A stretch of 64,000 bases of DNA. Source: Haliangium sp050303215 (GTDB lineage Bacteria > Myxococcota_A > Polyangia > Haliangiales > Haliangiaceae). Of this stretch, positions 44,156 to 56,091 are shown piece by piece. A program made the translations under genes and the position numbers. The notes below the pieces were generated by a model. That model saw nothing but the letters and a program-made list of their open reading frames with translations, had not been told where the DNA came from and ran no database searches. The stretch lies in the NCBI RefSeq assembly GCF_050303215.1, contig NZ_JBNLBH010000106.1, forward strand, positions 248,001 to 312,000, given 5' to 3'. Each line of letters begins with the position of its first letter. Within the stretch, counting starts at the first letter, position 1.

Positions 44156-46549
44156 TCACGGTCGACCAGCGCGTGGGGCGGCCGCCGTAGACGCCGGTAT
44201 GGCGCTGCTCGTGGCGAACTGTTCGGCCCGGTAGACCTCGCCGGTGGCGGTGCCGATGATGAGCTGGCCCGGCCAGCCCGAGGCCCACACCGCCGTGATC
44301 GCTGCCCGTGTGGGGCTCCGTACCGGGGACCACTCCGTGCCAGAGTAGTAGCCGAGCTGGCCGGACGTGTCTCCGACGAACACCTGATTCGATGATACGC
44401 CCCAGATCGTCTCGAGCTCATCTGTTATGAACGGAGTGCTCTGGCGTGTCCAGGTGACTCCGTCATAGTGGATGATGGTGCCCTGGTCCCCCGCGGCATA
44501 GATGTCGTCAGGGGAGGTTCCCCATACGTCTCGCAGCGGGATAGGGAACTGATAGCGTATGTCGCGCCATTCGTGGCCTTCGTAGACGAAGGCTGCGCCG
44601 TCGCGACCCACGACGAACAGCTCGCCGTTGGGGGTCCCGTGAATGCTGCGCAGATCGGCGTTCAACGGGGCGCCCACGGGCTCCCACTCGCTGTCGTCGC
44701 CGCCGTCGTGACGCACGACGCGTTCGCCTTTATTGATGAGCGCGAAGGTGTTCCCCGCTCGGTCTCGCCACAGCCCACGCAGCAGTCGCGAGTCGGGCAG
44801 GTCCATCGGGCGCCACTCTCCGCCCACGCGCCTCATCAAGCCCTCGTCGCCGACGTAGACGTACAGGTCGGCGCCGCAGTCCTCTCCCCAAAGGGGCCCG
44901 ATGCCGTCCTCCTCGGCGACTGGGAGCTGCACCAGCTCTCCGGGCTCGGCGGGAGATGGGGGCATGATGTAGATGTAATCTGAAAGAGCCGCTATATACG
45001 TGCAGCCCATGTCATCGACGCGTAGGTGGTGGATCGTGGGCGGCTCGTGGGTATCGGGCTGGGGGACGGGCGGGATTGACAGCCGCGCCCAATCGACCCC
45101 GCGACGATGTAAGATGGTCCCGTTCTCACCGACCGCGATCGCGACCTTGCCGCTGGTCCCGGTGACGGCCCACAGCCGCTCGGCGCTGATATTCGACTCT
45201 CGCTGCCAGTCGTCGCTGTTCGTGTCGTGGCGCAGGATGACGCCGTCGTCGCCGACCACCAGCGCAGTGCCGTCAGTCGTGAATGACACATCCAGGAGGA
45301 GGCCGTCCTCCCCCGTGGGCATTGGCTCCCAGGCGCTCCCGCGAAGGCGCAGCCCAGCGCCCTGGCTGCCGACCGTCAGCAGGGTGTCGCCGTGACCGGC
45401 TACCGCCAGGAGGTGTTCTCCGTACCGCACTTGGCGCTGCAATGTCCACCGATATTGATCGTTGCCGTCGTAATGGGAGATCCACCCCTGCTCTCCCACG
45501 GCGTAGACGTCGTTGATGTCAGTGCCCCACACGTTGGCCAGATAGTCACTTCGGGGTTGGGTTTGGATCGGCAGCTCCATCTCGATCCAGGAGTGACCGT
45601 CGAAGATCATGGCCAAGGGTTCGTATTGGTAGTCTTCTTCTCCGCTGAACCAGTTCTTCTGACCAACCGCGATGAGGTGCCCGCGCCCGTCCCCCCACAG
45701 CGAAGCGAACTGCATGTCCATGGGTAGCTCGGTCCTGGTCCAGTTCTCGCGGTCGTAATGCAGAGCGTGGCCGCGGGTCCCTACGACGTGTATCTGACCG
45801 TCGGCCGTGCCCCAGACGCTCGTTAGAGGTGGCACTTCCCACTGCAGCCAGACCTTCGACCAGGTGGCGCCGTCGTATCTCACCAACAAGCCACACTGCG
45901 CCAACAGGCTGCATGCGATGATCGTCTCCTGGGACACCGGCCCGATGAAGCCGGCTGCGTACACCTCGTCCGGCCCCGCTGCCCATACGTCGGCGAGCTG
46001 CCAGTCTGTGGGGATGTCGTGCTTCGACGGCGTCCACGAGAACGATTGACATCGGTCGGTCGTGATGTTCTTGCAGCTCGGGTCGCAATCGAGGGCGCCG
46101 AGGTCGTAGCGTTCGTCGACGCAGTACAGATAGATGGGCGGGTCGGTGTCGCAGAACTCCCCGTCGTCGAGGGTGCCGTCGCCGCAGGGGAGTTGGCAGT
46201 CGCTGCTGCAGCCGTCGCCGGGAGTGGTGTTGCCGTCGTCGCACCTCTCACCGGGCTCGCGTCGGCCGTTGCCGCACACGATCGTCGCGCATAGGTCGTC
46301 GCGGCACACCCCGTCCGCCCCCTTGTCGATGCAGCGTTCATCCTGCTCCTTGCCGACACACGCTCGCGCGCGCTCGACGTCGACGGGTTCGAAGCAGCGG
46401 TCCGCGCCATCGACGCATACCCAGCCGGGCGGACAGCGCAGGCCGTCGACACACACGTGCGAGGCGGTGTCGTAGCAGGACGCGGCGAACGGAGCTGCCG
46501 CCAACACGAAGACGCTTGTCGAGAGGGACTGCCACGACGGTGGAGACAT
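44156..46549 (-). CDS. propeller-like lipoprotein with Myxo cysteine-rich repeats (diverged paralogue)
   Basis: 797 aa from ATG 46549, with AGGAG 6 nt upstream (an ATG at 46570 precedes the ribosome site). The signal peptide ends AAPFAASC (Cys25) and is followed, as in its two neighbours, by CYDTA and CVDGLRCPPGWVCVDG. Cysteine-rich units include CGNGRREPGERCDDGN and GDGCSSDCQLPCGDGTLDDG. Propeller-like repeats read VWGTADGQIHVVGTRGHALH and VWGTDINDVYAVGEQGWISH. It is more GC-rich than the other two and is likely the older gene. The low-complexity tail (SAIPASTAAAPRAGRP) was copied into the gap at 41407. Confidence 0.88.
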   Translation of the reverse strand: MSPPSWQSLSTSVFVLAAAPFAASCYDTASHVCVDGLRCPPGWVCVDGADRCFEPVDVERARACVGKEQDERCIDKGADGVCRDDLCATIVCGNGRREPGERCDDGNTTPGDGCSSDCQLPCGDGTLDDGEFCDTDPPIYLYCVDERYDLGALDCDPSCKNITTDRCQSFSWTPSKHDIPTDWQLADVWAAGPDEVYAAGFIGPVSQETIIACSLLAQCGLLVRYDGATWSKVWLQWEVPPLTSVWGTADGQIHVVGTRGHALHYDRENWTRTELPMDMQFASLWGDGRGHLIAVGQKNWFSGEEDYQYEPLAMIFDGHSWIEMELPIQTQPRSDYLANVWGTDINDVYAVGEQGWISHYDGNDQYRWTLQRQVRYGEHLLAVAGHGDTLLTVGSQGAGLRLRGSAWEPMPTGEDGLLLDVSFTTDGTALVVGDDGVILRHDTNSDDWQRESNISAERLWAVTGTSGKVAIAVGENGTILHRRGVDWARLSIPPVPQPDTHEPPTIHHLRVDDMGCTYIAALSDYIYIMPPSPAEPGELVQLPVAEEDGIGPLWGEDCGADLYVYVGDEGLMRRVGGEWRPMDLPDSRLLRGLWRDRAGNTFALINKGERVVRHDGGDDSEWEPVGAPLNADLRSIHGTPNGELFVVGRDGAAFVYEGHEWRDIRYQFPIPLRDVWGTSPDDIYAAGDQGTIIHYDGVTWTRQSTPFITDELETIWGVSSNQVFVGDTSGQLGYYSGTEWSPVRSPTRAAITAVWASGWPGQLIIGTATGEVYRAEQFATSSAIPASTAAAPRAGRP

Positions 46550-46606
46550 GGCGTTTCTCCTGTTCCTCAACCAGGGGGGAGCGGCAACGGGGACCCGAAC
46601 GTGCTG

Positions 46607-47665
46607 TCAGAACTGTCCGCTCAACGAGAGTTGTATATCTCCCCCGGTGGTGGTCGGGGTGAGCGTGAGGCCGCCGGGTCCCCCGATGTCGTGGAGACGG
46701 AGCGCCTTGCGTTGATGGAGGTAGACCAGGGCCGCCCCTCCCAGCACCATGCTCCCGCCGAGGACGTAGCCGCCGATGCCGGCGCGCTGCTTCCAGCGGG
46801 CCACAGACAAGAAACGTGTGGGTGACTTCGAGTCGTCGTCGTAGCAGCCCATCGGGCAGGCGTCGGCGAAGATCCCGCTGTCGTAGGCCGCGAAGTCCAT
46901 TCGGGCCTGCTCGTGCAGCACGTAGCCGGACATGCCCACGGCCAGGCCGGCGCTGACGATGAGCCACGGCACCCAGGTCGACACCAACGGCGGACGGCGA
47001 TCGATGACCATCGAGCGGCTCCCGCCCGGGGCGAGGTAGACGGTCTCGCTCGTAGGAGCGTATCCGGGGCGGGTGACGTCGAGCTGGTGTTCTCCGGGGC
47101 TAACGAGCCGCTGGATCTGCCCGGGGCCGGAGAGCAGCAGTTGACCGTTCAGCTTGACCACGGTGCCAGGCTGATCGTGTGAGATCGTGACTTCGGCGAG
47201 CTGGCTCCGCAGCACCCGACGGAGGACGAGCGCTTGCTGGCACTCCTCTTCCTTGAGGGCGGCGCCTCCGAATCGCAGCGCGCTGTGGAGGCTCCGATAG
47301 GCGTTGAGCGGCTGCTCGAGTCCGATCTGGGCCAGGGCGAGGTTGTAGTAGATCCCTGGATGATCCCAGAGACGCAGAGATTGTTCGTATTTGGCCACCG
47401 CTGCGGCGAAGGCCAACTCTTTGAGTAGCGCGGTGCCTTCTTCATAGAGAGCCTCGGCCCGGACCCGAGCGGACTCCGAGATATCCTCGGCCCAAGGCCT
47501 GCTACCGTCGTCGGAGCGACACTGCTCGGGCGGTCCGGTCTGGGCCAGCGCTGACCGGGTGAGCCCCGATGAGCTCGCGAGCAGCACGGCCCCCAACACG
47601 ACGTTGATCGCCCACGCGCCCGACGCGCGCCCCTTCCTACCTGTATCTACGCTGCGGCGTTGCAT
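46607..47665 (-). CDS. TPR/PEGA-domain membrane protein
   Basis: 352 aa with a signal peptide (AINVVLGAVLLASSSGLTRS, cleavage near ALAQ). A TPR-like segment follows (ALYEEGTALLKELAFAAAVA; GIYYNLALAQIGLEQPLNAY), then a PEGA domain (VVKLNGQLLLSGPGQIQRLV; SPGEHQLDVTRPGYAPTSET), and two hydrophobic stretches (WVPWLIVSAGLAVGMSGYVL and GGYVLGGSMVLGGAALVYL). TPR-PEGA proteins are abundant in myxobacteria and are usually envelope-associated. It lies 12 bp after the kinase gene and 57 bp before the first lipoprotein gene, so it is part of the same transcript. A role in linking kinase and lipoproteins is inferred. Confidence 0.82.
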   Translation of the reverse strand: MQRRSVDTGRKGRASGAWAINVVLGAVLLASSSGLTRSALAQTGPPEQCRSDDGSRPWAEDISESARVRAEALYEEGTALLKELAFAAAVAKYEQSLRLWDHPGIYYNLALAQIGLEQPLNAYRSLHSALRFGGAALKEEECQQALVLRRVLRSQLAEVTISHDQPGTVVKLNGQLLLSGPGQIQRLVSPGEHQLDVTRPGYAPTSETVYLAPGGSRSMVIDRRPPLVSTWVPWLIVSAGLAVGMSGYVLHEQARMDFAAYDSGIFADACPMGCYDDDSKSPTRFLSVARWKQRAGIGGYVLGGSMVLGGAALVYLHQRKALRLHDIGGPGGLTLTPTTTGGDIQLSLSGQF

Positions 47666-47677
47666 GTCATCTCGCTC

Positions 47678-50836
<3,159 letters not shown>

Positions 50837-51390
50837 CACAGGGTCACCTACAATGTAGCACGGATCCGGTACCCGTACCAAGGGGCACCTCGTGCAGGAG
50901 ATGGAGGTTGTCTGCGGCAGGAGACGGAGCGCGCCTCGCGAGGTGCGCTCGAGCGTCCGTAGGGCGCGAACAAGGCCGCGGCCCTCCGGGGTGAGGTCGG
51001 AGGATGGGGGGCCCATTTGATTTCGTTCGTCGTGACACTGATGCTGTCGACATCAGAGCACCGATGTGGTGATGCGCCATTTCCCCAGACTTACGGTGTC
51101 TGGCATCCACCTTACATCTGGTGTGACAGCCCGAATCGCGGGGGCTCGTCGGCGGGTGAGCAGATCTCGCTTGGGCTGGACCGGCGTTTCAGCCCGTTAC
51201 GAGGAGTTTCACAACATTGCAAGCCGCGGGCGCGAACCCGAGGTCGCGCTGACACGCAAAGCCGTTCATATGGCGTCCTCGATGAGATGATTCTTGCTTT
51301 CCGGGTGTGCATCTGCTGCAATGAATCTGCAAGCCGTGGGGACCGCCGTTTTCACCTGTGTTGGCGACGAGATTCGATGAGGAGCACACG
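50837..51390. promoter_or_regulatory. divergent control region between the kinase genes
   Basis: 554 bp between the minus-strand kinase and the plus-strand FHA gene, with no convincing gene. It contains an inverted repeat CTGATG (51038-51043) and CATCAG (51051-51056) centred on TCGA, a candidate operator. I could not settle promoter boxes for either side. Confidence 0.45.
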
Positions 51391-52317
51391 ATGGCCCTTC
51401 TGCGTCACATCGCGAGCCACGAGTCGCACGCGCTTCGGGCGCTGCACCTGGCCGGGCGCGCGCGCCGCCACGATCTGTGGCTGACCAACCCGCGCGCGTC
51501 CACGACCCACGCCGAGCTGTATTGGGCCGACAGCGCCTGGGAGGTGCGCGATCTGGGCAGCAGCAACGGCACCTTCGTGGGGGCGCGCCGGCTCGTGTCC
51601 GGCGAACGCATGAAGATCGAGCGCGGCGTACGGGTCGCCTTCGGCGATCTGGAAGACCCGTTCGAGGTGATCAACGACGATCCACCGGTTGTCATGGCCA
51701 AGAGTCATGGCGGCCGGGTGATTGCGGCCGGGAGCCGCACCCTGGCCATGCCCGACCCCGAGTCCTTGATCTACGAGGTCATGTTCGTGGATCAGGAGAG
51801 CCGCTGGGTGGCCGAGGGCCGAGAGCGGCCCCGCTTCGAAGTGCACGACGGCGACTGGATCGAGGCCGGCGGAGAGATGTGGCAGCTCTTTCTGCCCCAG
51901 GAGGGGAGTCGAACCCTGCGCAAGCCGAGCTTCTTCTTGAACAGCCTGACCCTGCGCGTGATCGTCCGTGGGGATCACACCGCCATCGAGCTCGAGCAGG
52001 GTGGGGACAAGCGCAGCTTCCAGCACCGAGCCCACCACGAGCTGATCTACGTGCTCGCCCACGCCCGCCTGCGCGACGCGGACGAAGCGTCGCTGCCGCC
52101 GTCCGAGCACGGCTGGGTGGATGCCCACGAGCTGCCCGCCATGCTGAGCAAGAGCAGGGACGGCAACGCGCGCAGCGAGAACTGGATCGACGTCGCCGTG
52201 CACCGCATCCGGGAGATGTTCGACAAGGCCGGCGTCATCAACGCCAGCGAGGCCATCGAGCGCCAGCCCGGCGAGATTCGGCTCGGGGTGGGCAAGATCG
52301 AGCTCATCGCACCGTGA
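51391..52317 (+). CDS. FHA-domain protein with C-terminal winged helix
   Basis: 308 aa from ATG 51391 with GAGGAG 7-12 nt upstream. The FHA domain spans about residues 1-95: LWLTNPRASTTHAELYWADS then WEVRDLGSSNGTFVGARRLV, including the Ser/Asn/Gly residues (SSNGTFV) that bind phosphothreonine. A second half, about 180-308, resembles an OmpR/trans_reg_C winged helix (HELIYVLAHARL; GWVDAHELPAML; NWIDVAVHRIREMFDKAG; PGEIRLGVGKIELI). The pairing suggests a phospho-threonine-gated transcription factor. It ends 9 bp before the kinase gene downstream, its probable partner. Confidence 0.88.
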   Translation: MALLRHIASHESHALRALHLAGRARRHDLWLTNPRASTTHAELYWADSAWEVRDLGSSNGTFVGARRLVSGERMKIERGVRVAFGDLEDPFEVINDDPPVVMAKSHGGRVIAAGSRTLAMPDPESLIYEVMFVDQESRWVAEGRERPRFEVHDGDWIEAGGEMWQLFLPQEGSRTLRKPSFFLNSLTLRVIVRGDHTAIELEQGGDKRSFQHRAHHELIYVLAHARLRDADEASLPPSEHGWVDAHELPAMLSKSRDGNARSENWIDVAVHRIREMFDKAGVINASEAIERQPGEIRLGVGKIELIAP

Positions 52318-52326
52318 GGAGATGCC

Positions 52327-55300
52327 GTGAACGCCCAGGTGCTCGAACAGTCCGCGTCCTTCCCGCCCGAGCGTATCGAGCGCTACCGTCGAGGCCAGTA
52401 CTTGGGCACCGGCGCGTTCGGCCAAGTCCATCTGTATCACGACGAGCTCCTCGATCGGCCGGTGGCGATCAAGTTCGTGCGCTGTGGCGATCCGGACGAG
52501 TACCGGCGCATCTTGGAAGAGGCGCGGCTCGCGGCCGCGGCCCAGCATCCGGGCGTCGCCATCATCCATCACTTCGGTCGCCTGGACGACGAGTGGGCGT
52601 TTATCATCTCGGAGTTCATCGTGGGCACGCCGCTGTCTCAGTGCGCGCCGCTACCGTGGCCGCGTGTCCGCGAGGTTGGTCGTGATCTGGCTCGGGCGCT
52701 CGCCGCCATCCACCGCAACGGCGTGCTGCACCGGGACGTCAAGCCGTCCAACATCGTCGCCAGCGAGGGCGGTCTGCGGCCCAAGCTCATCGACTTCGGC
52801 CTGGCCGCGCGGGTGCCCGATCACGACTGTTCAGGGGCTCGTGAGAGCACGGGAGAGATTTCGGGAGAGCGCGGCGGTTTCTACGGCACCATCCCGTACA
52901 TGGCGCCCGAGATCTGGACCGAACAGGTGTTCACAGTCGGCACCGAGATCTACGCCCTGGGCGCCACCTTGTACGAGCTGTGCACGGGGCGGCCGCCACC
53001 GGCGGCCTTTCAGCCCGAGCCCGTGCCGCGGTTGGATGAGCAGCTCACGGCCATCGATCCGCGCTTTGCCAACATCGTGCATCGCTGCCTGGCGCGCGCG
53101 CCAGGCGACCGCTTCGACTCATGTGACGCGGTCTACGAGGCGCTCGAGGACTCGCTGCGGCGCGAGGGACGCGCAGCCTTGCCCGCGGGCAACCCCTATC
53201 GCGGGCTGCGCGCCTTCGAGGCCGAGCACCGCGAGTTGTTCTTTGGCCGTGGGGCCGATATCCGGGCAGTGATCGACCGCCTGCGCGCGCGGCGGTTCCT
53301 GCTGCTGGCCGGCGAGTCGGGGGTGGGCAAGTCGTCGCTGGCGCGGGCCGGGGTGCTGCCACGCCTGGCCGAGGGGGAGATCGAGGCGCGGCGGTCGTGG
53401 CGGGTTCGTGTCTTCACGCCCGGGCAGCAGCCGGCGCGGGCCCTGGGGCAGATGCTGAGCGCCTGCATCGAGGCTGACTCGGCGACCGAGGCGGCCATCG
53501 TCGAGGAGGTGCTTGAGCATCACGTGTCGGCCATACATCAGCGGTTGCGCGCGCATCACGGCCTCGATAAGGGCACGATTTTGTTCGTCGATCAGCTCGA
53601 GGAGCTGGTGACAGTCGGTGAGCGTGGGCAGGCGGAGGCGATCGCGAGGCTGCTGGCGGGCTTGGCCGGGCGGCAAACGCCCGGTTTGCTCATAGTGGCG
53701 ACGGCGCGCAGCGATCAGCTCACGCGCCTGGCCGAGCTGCCGGGGCTGGGCGATATGCTCCAGCCGTCGTTGTACTTGGTGCGGCCGCTGGGCGAGCGCG
53801 CGATACGCGAGACGGTGGTGCGTCCGGCCGAGGCGGTGGGGCTGGGCTTCGAGGACGAGGCGATGGTCGACGAGTTGGTCGCGGCGGCGGCCGGCGCCGA
53901 GGGCGGGTTGCCGCTGTTGCAGTTCGCGCTGGAGGCGTTGTGGGAGCGGCGTGACCAAGATGGCGGCGTCATGACGCGTCGAGCCTTCGAAGAGATCGGG
54001 GGCGTGGCCGGGGCGCTGTCGCGACACGCAGAGCAGGTGCTCGCGGATTTGCACGCGGACACGCGTGCGGCGGTGCGTCGCATCATGCTGGACTTGGTCA
54101 CCGCGCAGGGGACCAAGCAGCGTTGCACCGAGAGCGAGCTCGACGTCGGACCGCACACCGCGCGCGCGCTTGCGAGTCTGGTCGAGGGGCGGTTGCTGGT
54201 GGCGCGTCGGGTGGAGGGCGAGCCTGCGTACGAGCTGGCGCACGAGGCCTTGATCACTCAGTGGAAGACCTTGCGCGATTGGTTGCAGGAGGAGAGCGGG
54301 CATCGGAGCCTGCGGGCGAGTCTGTCGCTGGCTGCCGCGGAGTGGCGTCGCATGGGGTCGCCCGGCGGTGAGGGGCTGTGGGGGGCGCGGCGTCTCGAGG
54401 CCGCACGGGCGCTGGCTGCGCTATCGCTGAGCGCGGACGAGCGGGCGTTCCTCGACACCAGCCGAAGGATCAGGCGCCGGGCGCGCTGGCGCTGGTCCAC
54501 GCTGACAGCGGTCGCGGTGGCGCTGGCTGCGAGCGCATATGGGGCCTCGCAGTGGCAAGTGGCAGGCAAGGTCGGCGGTCACCTCCAGGCCGCCGCCGCG
54601 GCGCTCGACGAGGCCCAGCGGCTGCGGCACGGGTTCGACGAGGTGCGCGCGGCTACCTACGCTCAGGTGCGCGCGGGCGGGCGCGACGCAGGCGAGGGGT
54701 TGTGGCAGCGGGCGCTCGCCCTCGGGCCAGCCGCCGATGCGGCCTACGGGGACGCCATTGGTTCGCTGGACGCGGCGTTCGTGTTGGATCCCGATCGTGA
54801 CGATGTGCGCGCGCTGTTGGTGACGGCGCTGGATGAGCGGGCCCGGCTCGCCGATGCGCTAGGGTTGACCGACGAGCGTGATGAATTGCTGGCCCGCGCC
54901 GCCGTGTACGATCCGGAGCGGGTGGCCTCCTGGAAGGCTCCGGTCTCGGTGCGGGTCGTGACCTCGCCGGCGCAGGCTGTGGTCTCGGTCGTGTCGTACC
55001 GGCCGGGGAAGGACGGAGGGCTGGTCAGCGAGGAGTCCGGGGCAGGGGCTGCGCCGTTCGATATAGCGCTCCCTCCGGGCTCGTATCTCGTCATCGTACA
55101 TGAGGACGATGTGCACGCGGAGGTTCGCTATCCGTTCGTGGTTGGTCGCGATGTGGGCGCGCGTACGGTCGCGCTGGATCGTCCGCTGCGAGACCACATT
55201 CCGCCGGGGATGGTCTACGTGGCCCCGGGGGTGAGCCGGATCGGTCACGGTCAAGGTCGACGCGGTGAGTTCTTCCGGCAGTGGGGCAACGCCGCGCCGC

Positions 55301-56091
55301 GGCACGAGCGTGGGTTCGAGGCCTTCCTCATCGCTCGCCACGAGACCACCTTTGGGGATTGGATCGAGTTTCTCGACGCGTGCACGCTCATGGCGTGTGG
55401 AGATATCAAGCGGCATTATCCTGTTGCTCACGCGGATTTGCGCGGCGGTATCCCGATGCGATTGGAGCGGACCGCGGAGGGGGTGTGGACGCTGGTCGTG
55501 GCGTTCCCCGAGAGTGAGGCCCCGGCGCGATTCGCCCAGGGCCATGCGTTGGTGTATCCGCACCGCGCGCGCGGCGCCGAGCAGCGCTGGGAGCGCATGC
55601 CCGTGGTCGGGGTCTCGACCGCCAGCGTGGCGGCGTATCTCGCCTGGCTCGACGCTGACGGGCGAGTCCCGGGGGCGCGGCTGTGCACCAGCGAGGAGTG
55701 GGAACGAGCCGCGCGCGGTGCCGATGGTCGGCAGTACCCGCATGGCGATCGGCTGGCGCCGGGTGACGCCAACTTCGACGAGACCTATGGTCAGGACGTT
55801 AGTTTGCTCGGTCCGGACGAAGTGGGCGCCTACCCGGCGTCGATGAGCCCCTTTGGGGTGTATGATCTCGCCGGCAGCGTGTGGGAGTTGGTCCGGGGGG
55901 ACGATGACGCGCCGTTCGTCATTCGCGGCGGCGCCTACTATCAGGATCGCTGGACCGCCGCGTTGGTGAATCGCGAGGCATCCCCGCTGGGGGACACGGA
56001 GGGCCACGCGCTGGTGGGCGTGCGGGTGTGCGCGTCTTTGCCCAGCGCGGGGGTTACAGGCCGAGGTCGGGGGCGCTCCACACTTCGATGA
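52327..56091 (+). CDS. Ser/Thr kinase fused to STAND-type ATPase and FGE-like domain
   Basis: 1254 aa from GTG 52327, with GAGGAG just upstream. Kinase residues 17-280: YLGTGAFGQVHLYHDE, Lys49 in VAIKFVR, HRDVKPSNIV (Asp137), LIDFGLAAR (Asp156). The STAND module has Walker A LLLAGESGVGKSSLARAG (about 327-344), Walker B TILFVDQLEELVTV, and GLPLLQFALEALWERRD. A hydrophobic helix lies near 720-740. From about 957 comes a sulfatase-modifying-factor (FGE/SUMF1) fold: MVYVAPGVSRIGHG, FLIARHETTFGDWIEFLD, ARLCTSEEWERAARGADGRQ, GVYDLAGSVWELV and FVIRGGAYYQDRW. The two catalytic cysteines of true formylglycine-generating enzymes are not visible after GGAYY, so this domain probably binds rather than catalyses. 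Confidence 0.92.
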   Translation: MNAQVLEQSASFPPERIERYRRGQYLGTGAFGQVHLYHDELLDRPVAIKFVRCGDPDEYRRILEEARLAAAAQHPGVAIIHHFGRLDDEWAFIISEFIVGTPLSQCAPLPWPRVREVGRDLARALAAIHRNGVLHRDVKPSNIVASEGGLRPKLIDFGLAARVPDHDCSGARESTGEISGERGGFYGTIPYMAPEIWTEQVFTVGTEIYALGATLYELCTGRPPPAAFQPEPVPRLDEQLTAIDPRFANIVHRCLARAPGDRFDSCDAVYEALEDSLRREGRAALPAGNPYRGLRAFEAEHRELFFGRGADIRAVIDRLRARRFLLLAGESGVGKSSLARAGVLPRLAEGEIEARRSWRVRVFTPGQQPARALGQMLSACIEADSATEAAIVEEVLEHHVSAIHQRLRAHHGLDKGTILFVDQLEELVTVGERGQAEAIARLLAGLAGRQTPGLLIVATARSDQLTRLAELPGLGDMLQPSLYLVRPLGERAIRETVVRPAEAVGLGFEDEAMVDELVAAAAGAEGGLPLLQFALEALWERRDQDGGVMTRRAFEEIGGVAGALSRHAEQVLADLHADTRAAVRRIMLDLVTAQGTKQRCTESELDVGPHTARALASLVEGRLLVARRVEGEPAYELAHEALITQWKTLRDWLQEESGHRSLRASLSLAAAEWRRMGSPGGEGLWGARRLEAARALAALSLSADERAFLDTSRRIRRRARWRWSTLTAVAVALAASAYGASQWQVAGKVGGHLQAAAAALDEAQRLRHGFDEVRAATYAQVRAGGRDAGEGLWQRALALGPAADAAYGDAIGSLDAAFVLDPDRDDVRALLVTALDERARLADALGLTDERDELLARAAVYDPERVASWKAPVSVRVVTSPAQAVVSVVSYRPGKDGGLVSEESGAGAAPFDIALPPGSYLVIVHEDDVHAEVRYPFVVGRDVGARTVALDRPLRDHIPPGMVYVAPGVSRIGHGQGRRGEFFRQWGNAAPRHERGFEAFLIARHETTFGDWIEFLDACTLMACGDIKRHYPVAHADLRGGIPMRLERTAEGVWTLVVAFPESEAPARFAQGHALVYPHRARGAEQRWERMPVVGVSTASVAAYLAWLDADGRVPGARLCTSEEWERAARGADGRQYPHGDRLAPGDANFDETYGQDVSLLGPDEVGAYPASMSPFGVYDLAGSVWELVRGDDDAPFVIRGGAYYQDRWTAALVNREASPLGDTEGHALVGVRVCASLPSAGVTGRGRGRSTLR

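Larger units (their letters stand above)
38714..44211. repeat. 2.75-kb tandem duplication (two copies)
   Basis: Copy 1 (about 38714-41462) and copy 2 (about 41463-44211) are direct repeats offset by about 2749 bp. The offsets agree at independent points: lipoprotein starts 41312 and 44061, third-gene tail stops 41407 and 44156, sigma starts 38801 and 41549, lipoprotein stops 38883 and 41635. Each copy holds one whole lipoprotein gene; the ends lie in the sigma gene (codon about 29) and in the 3' end of the third lipoprotein gene. Confidence 0.85.

Noticed and set aside
53119..54303. 394-codon minus-strand frame inside the kinase-STAND-FGE gene
   Set aside because: Antisense to conserved STAND sequence with no similarity of its own.
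52327..56091. Active formylglycine-generating enzyme at the kinase C-terminus
   Set aside because: The FGE fold is visible, but the expected cysteine pair after the GG-A/S-Y segment is missing.
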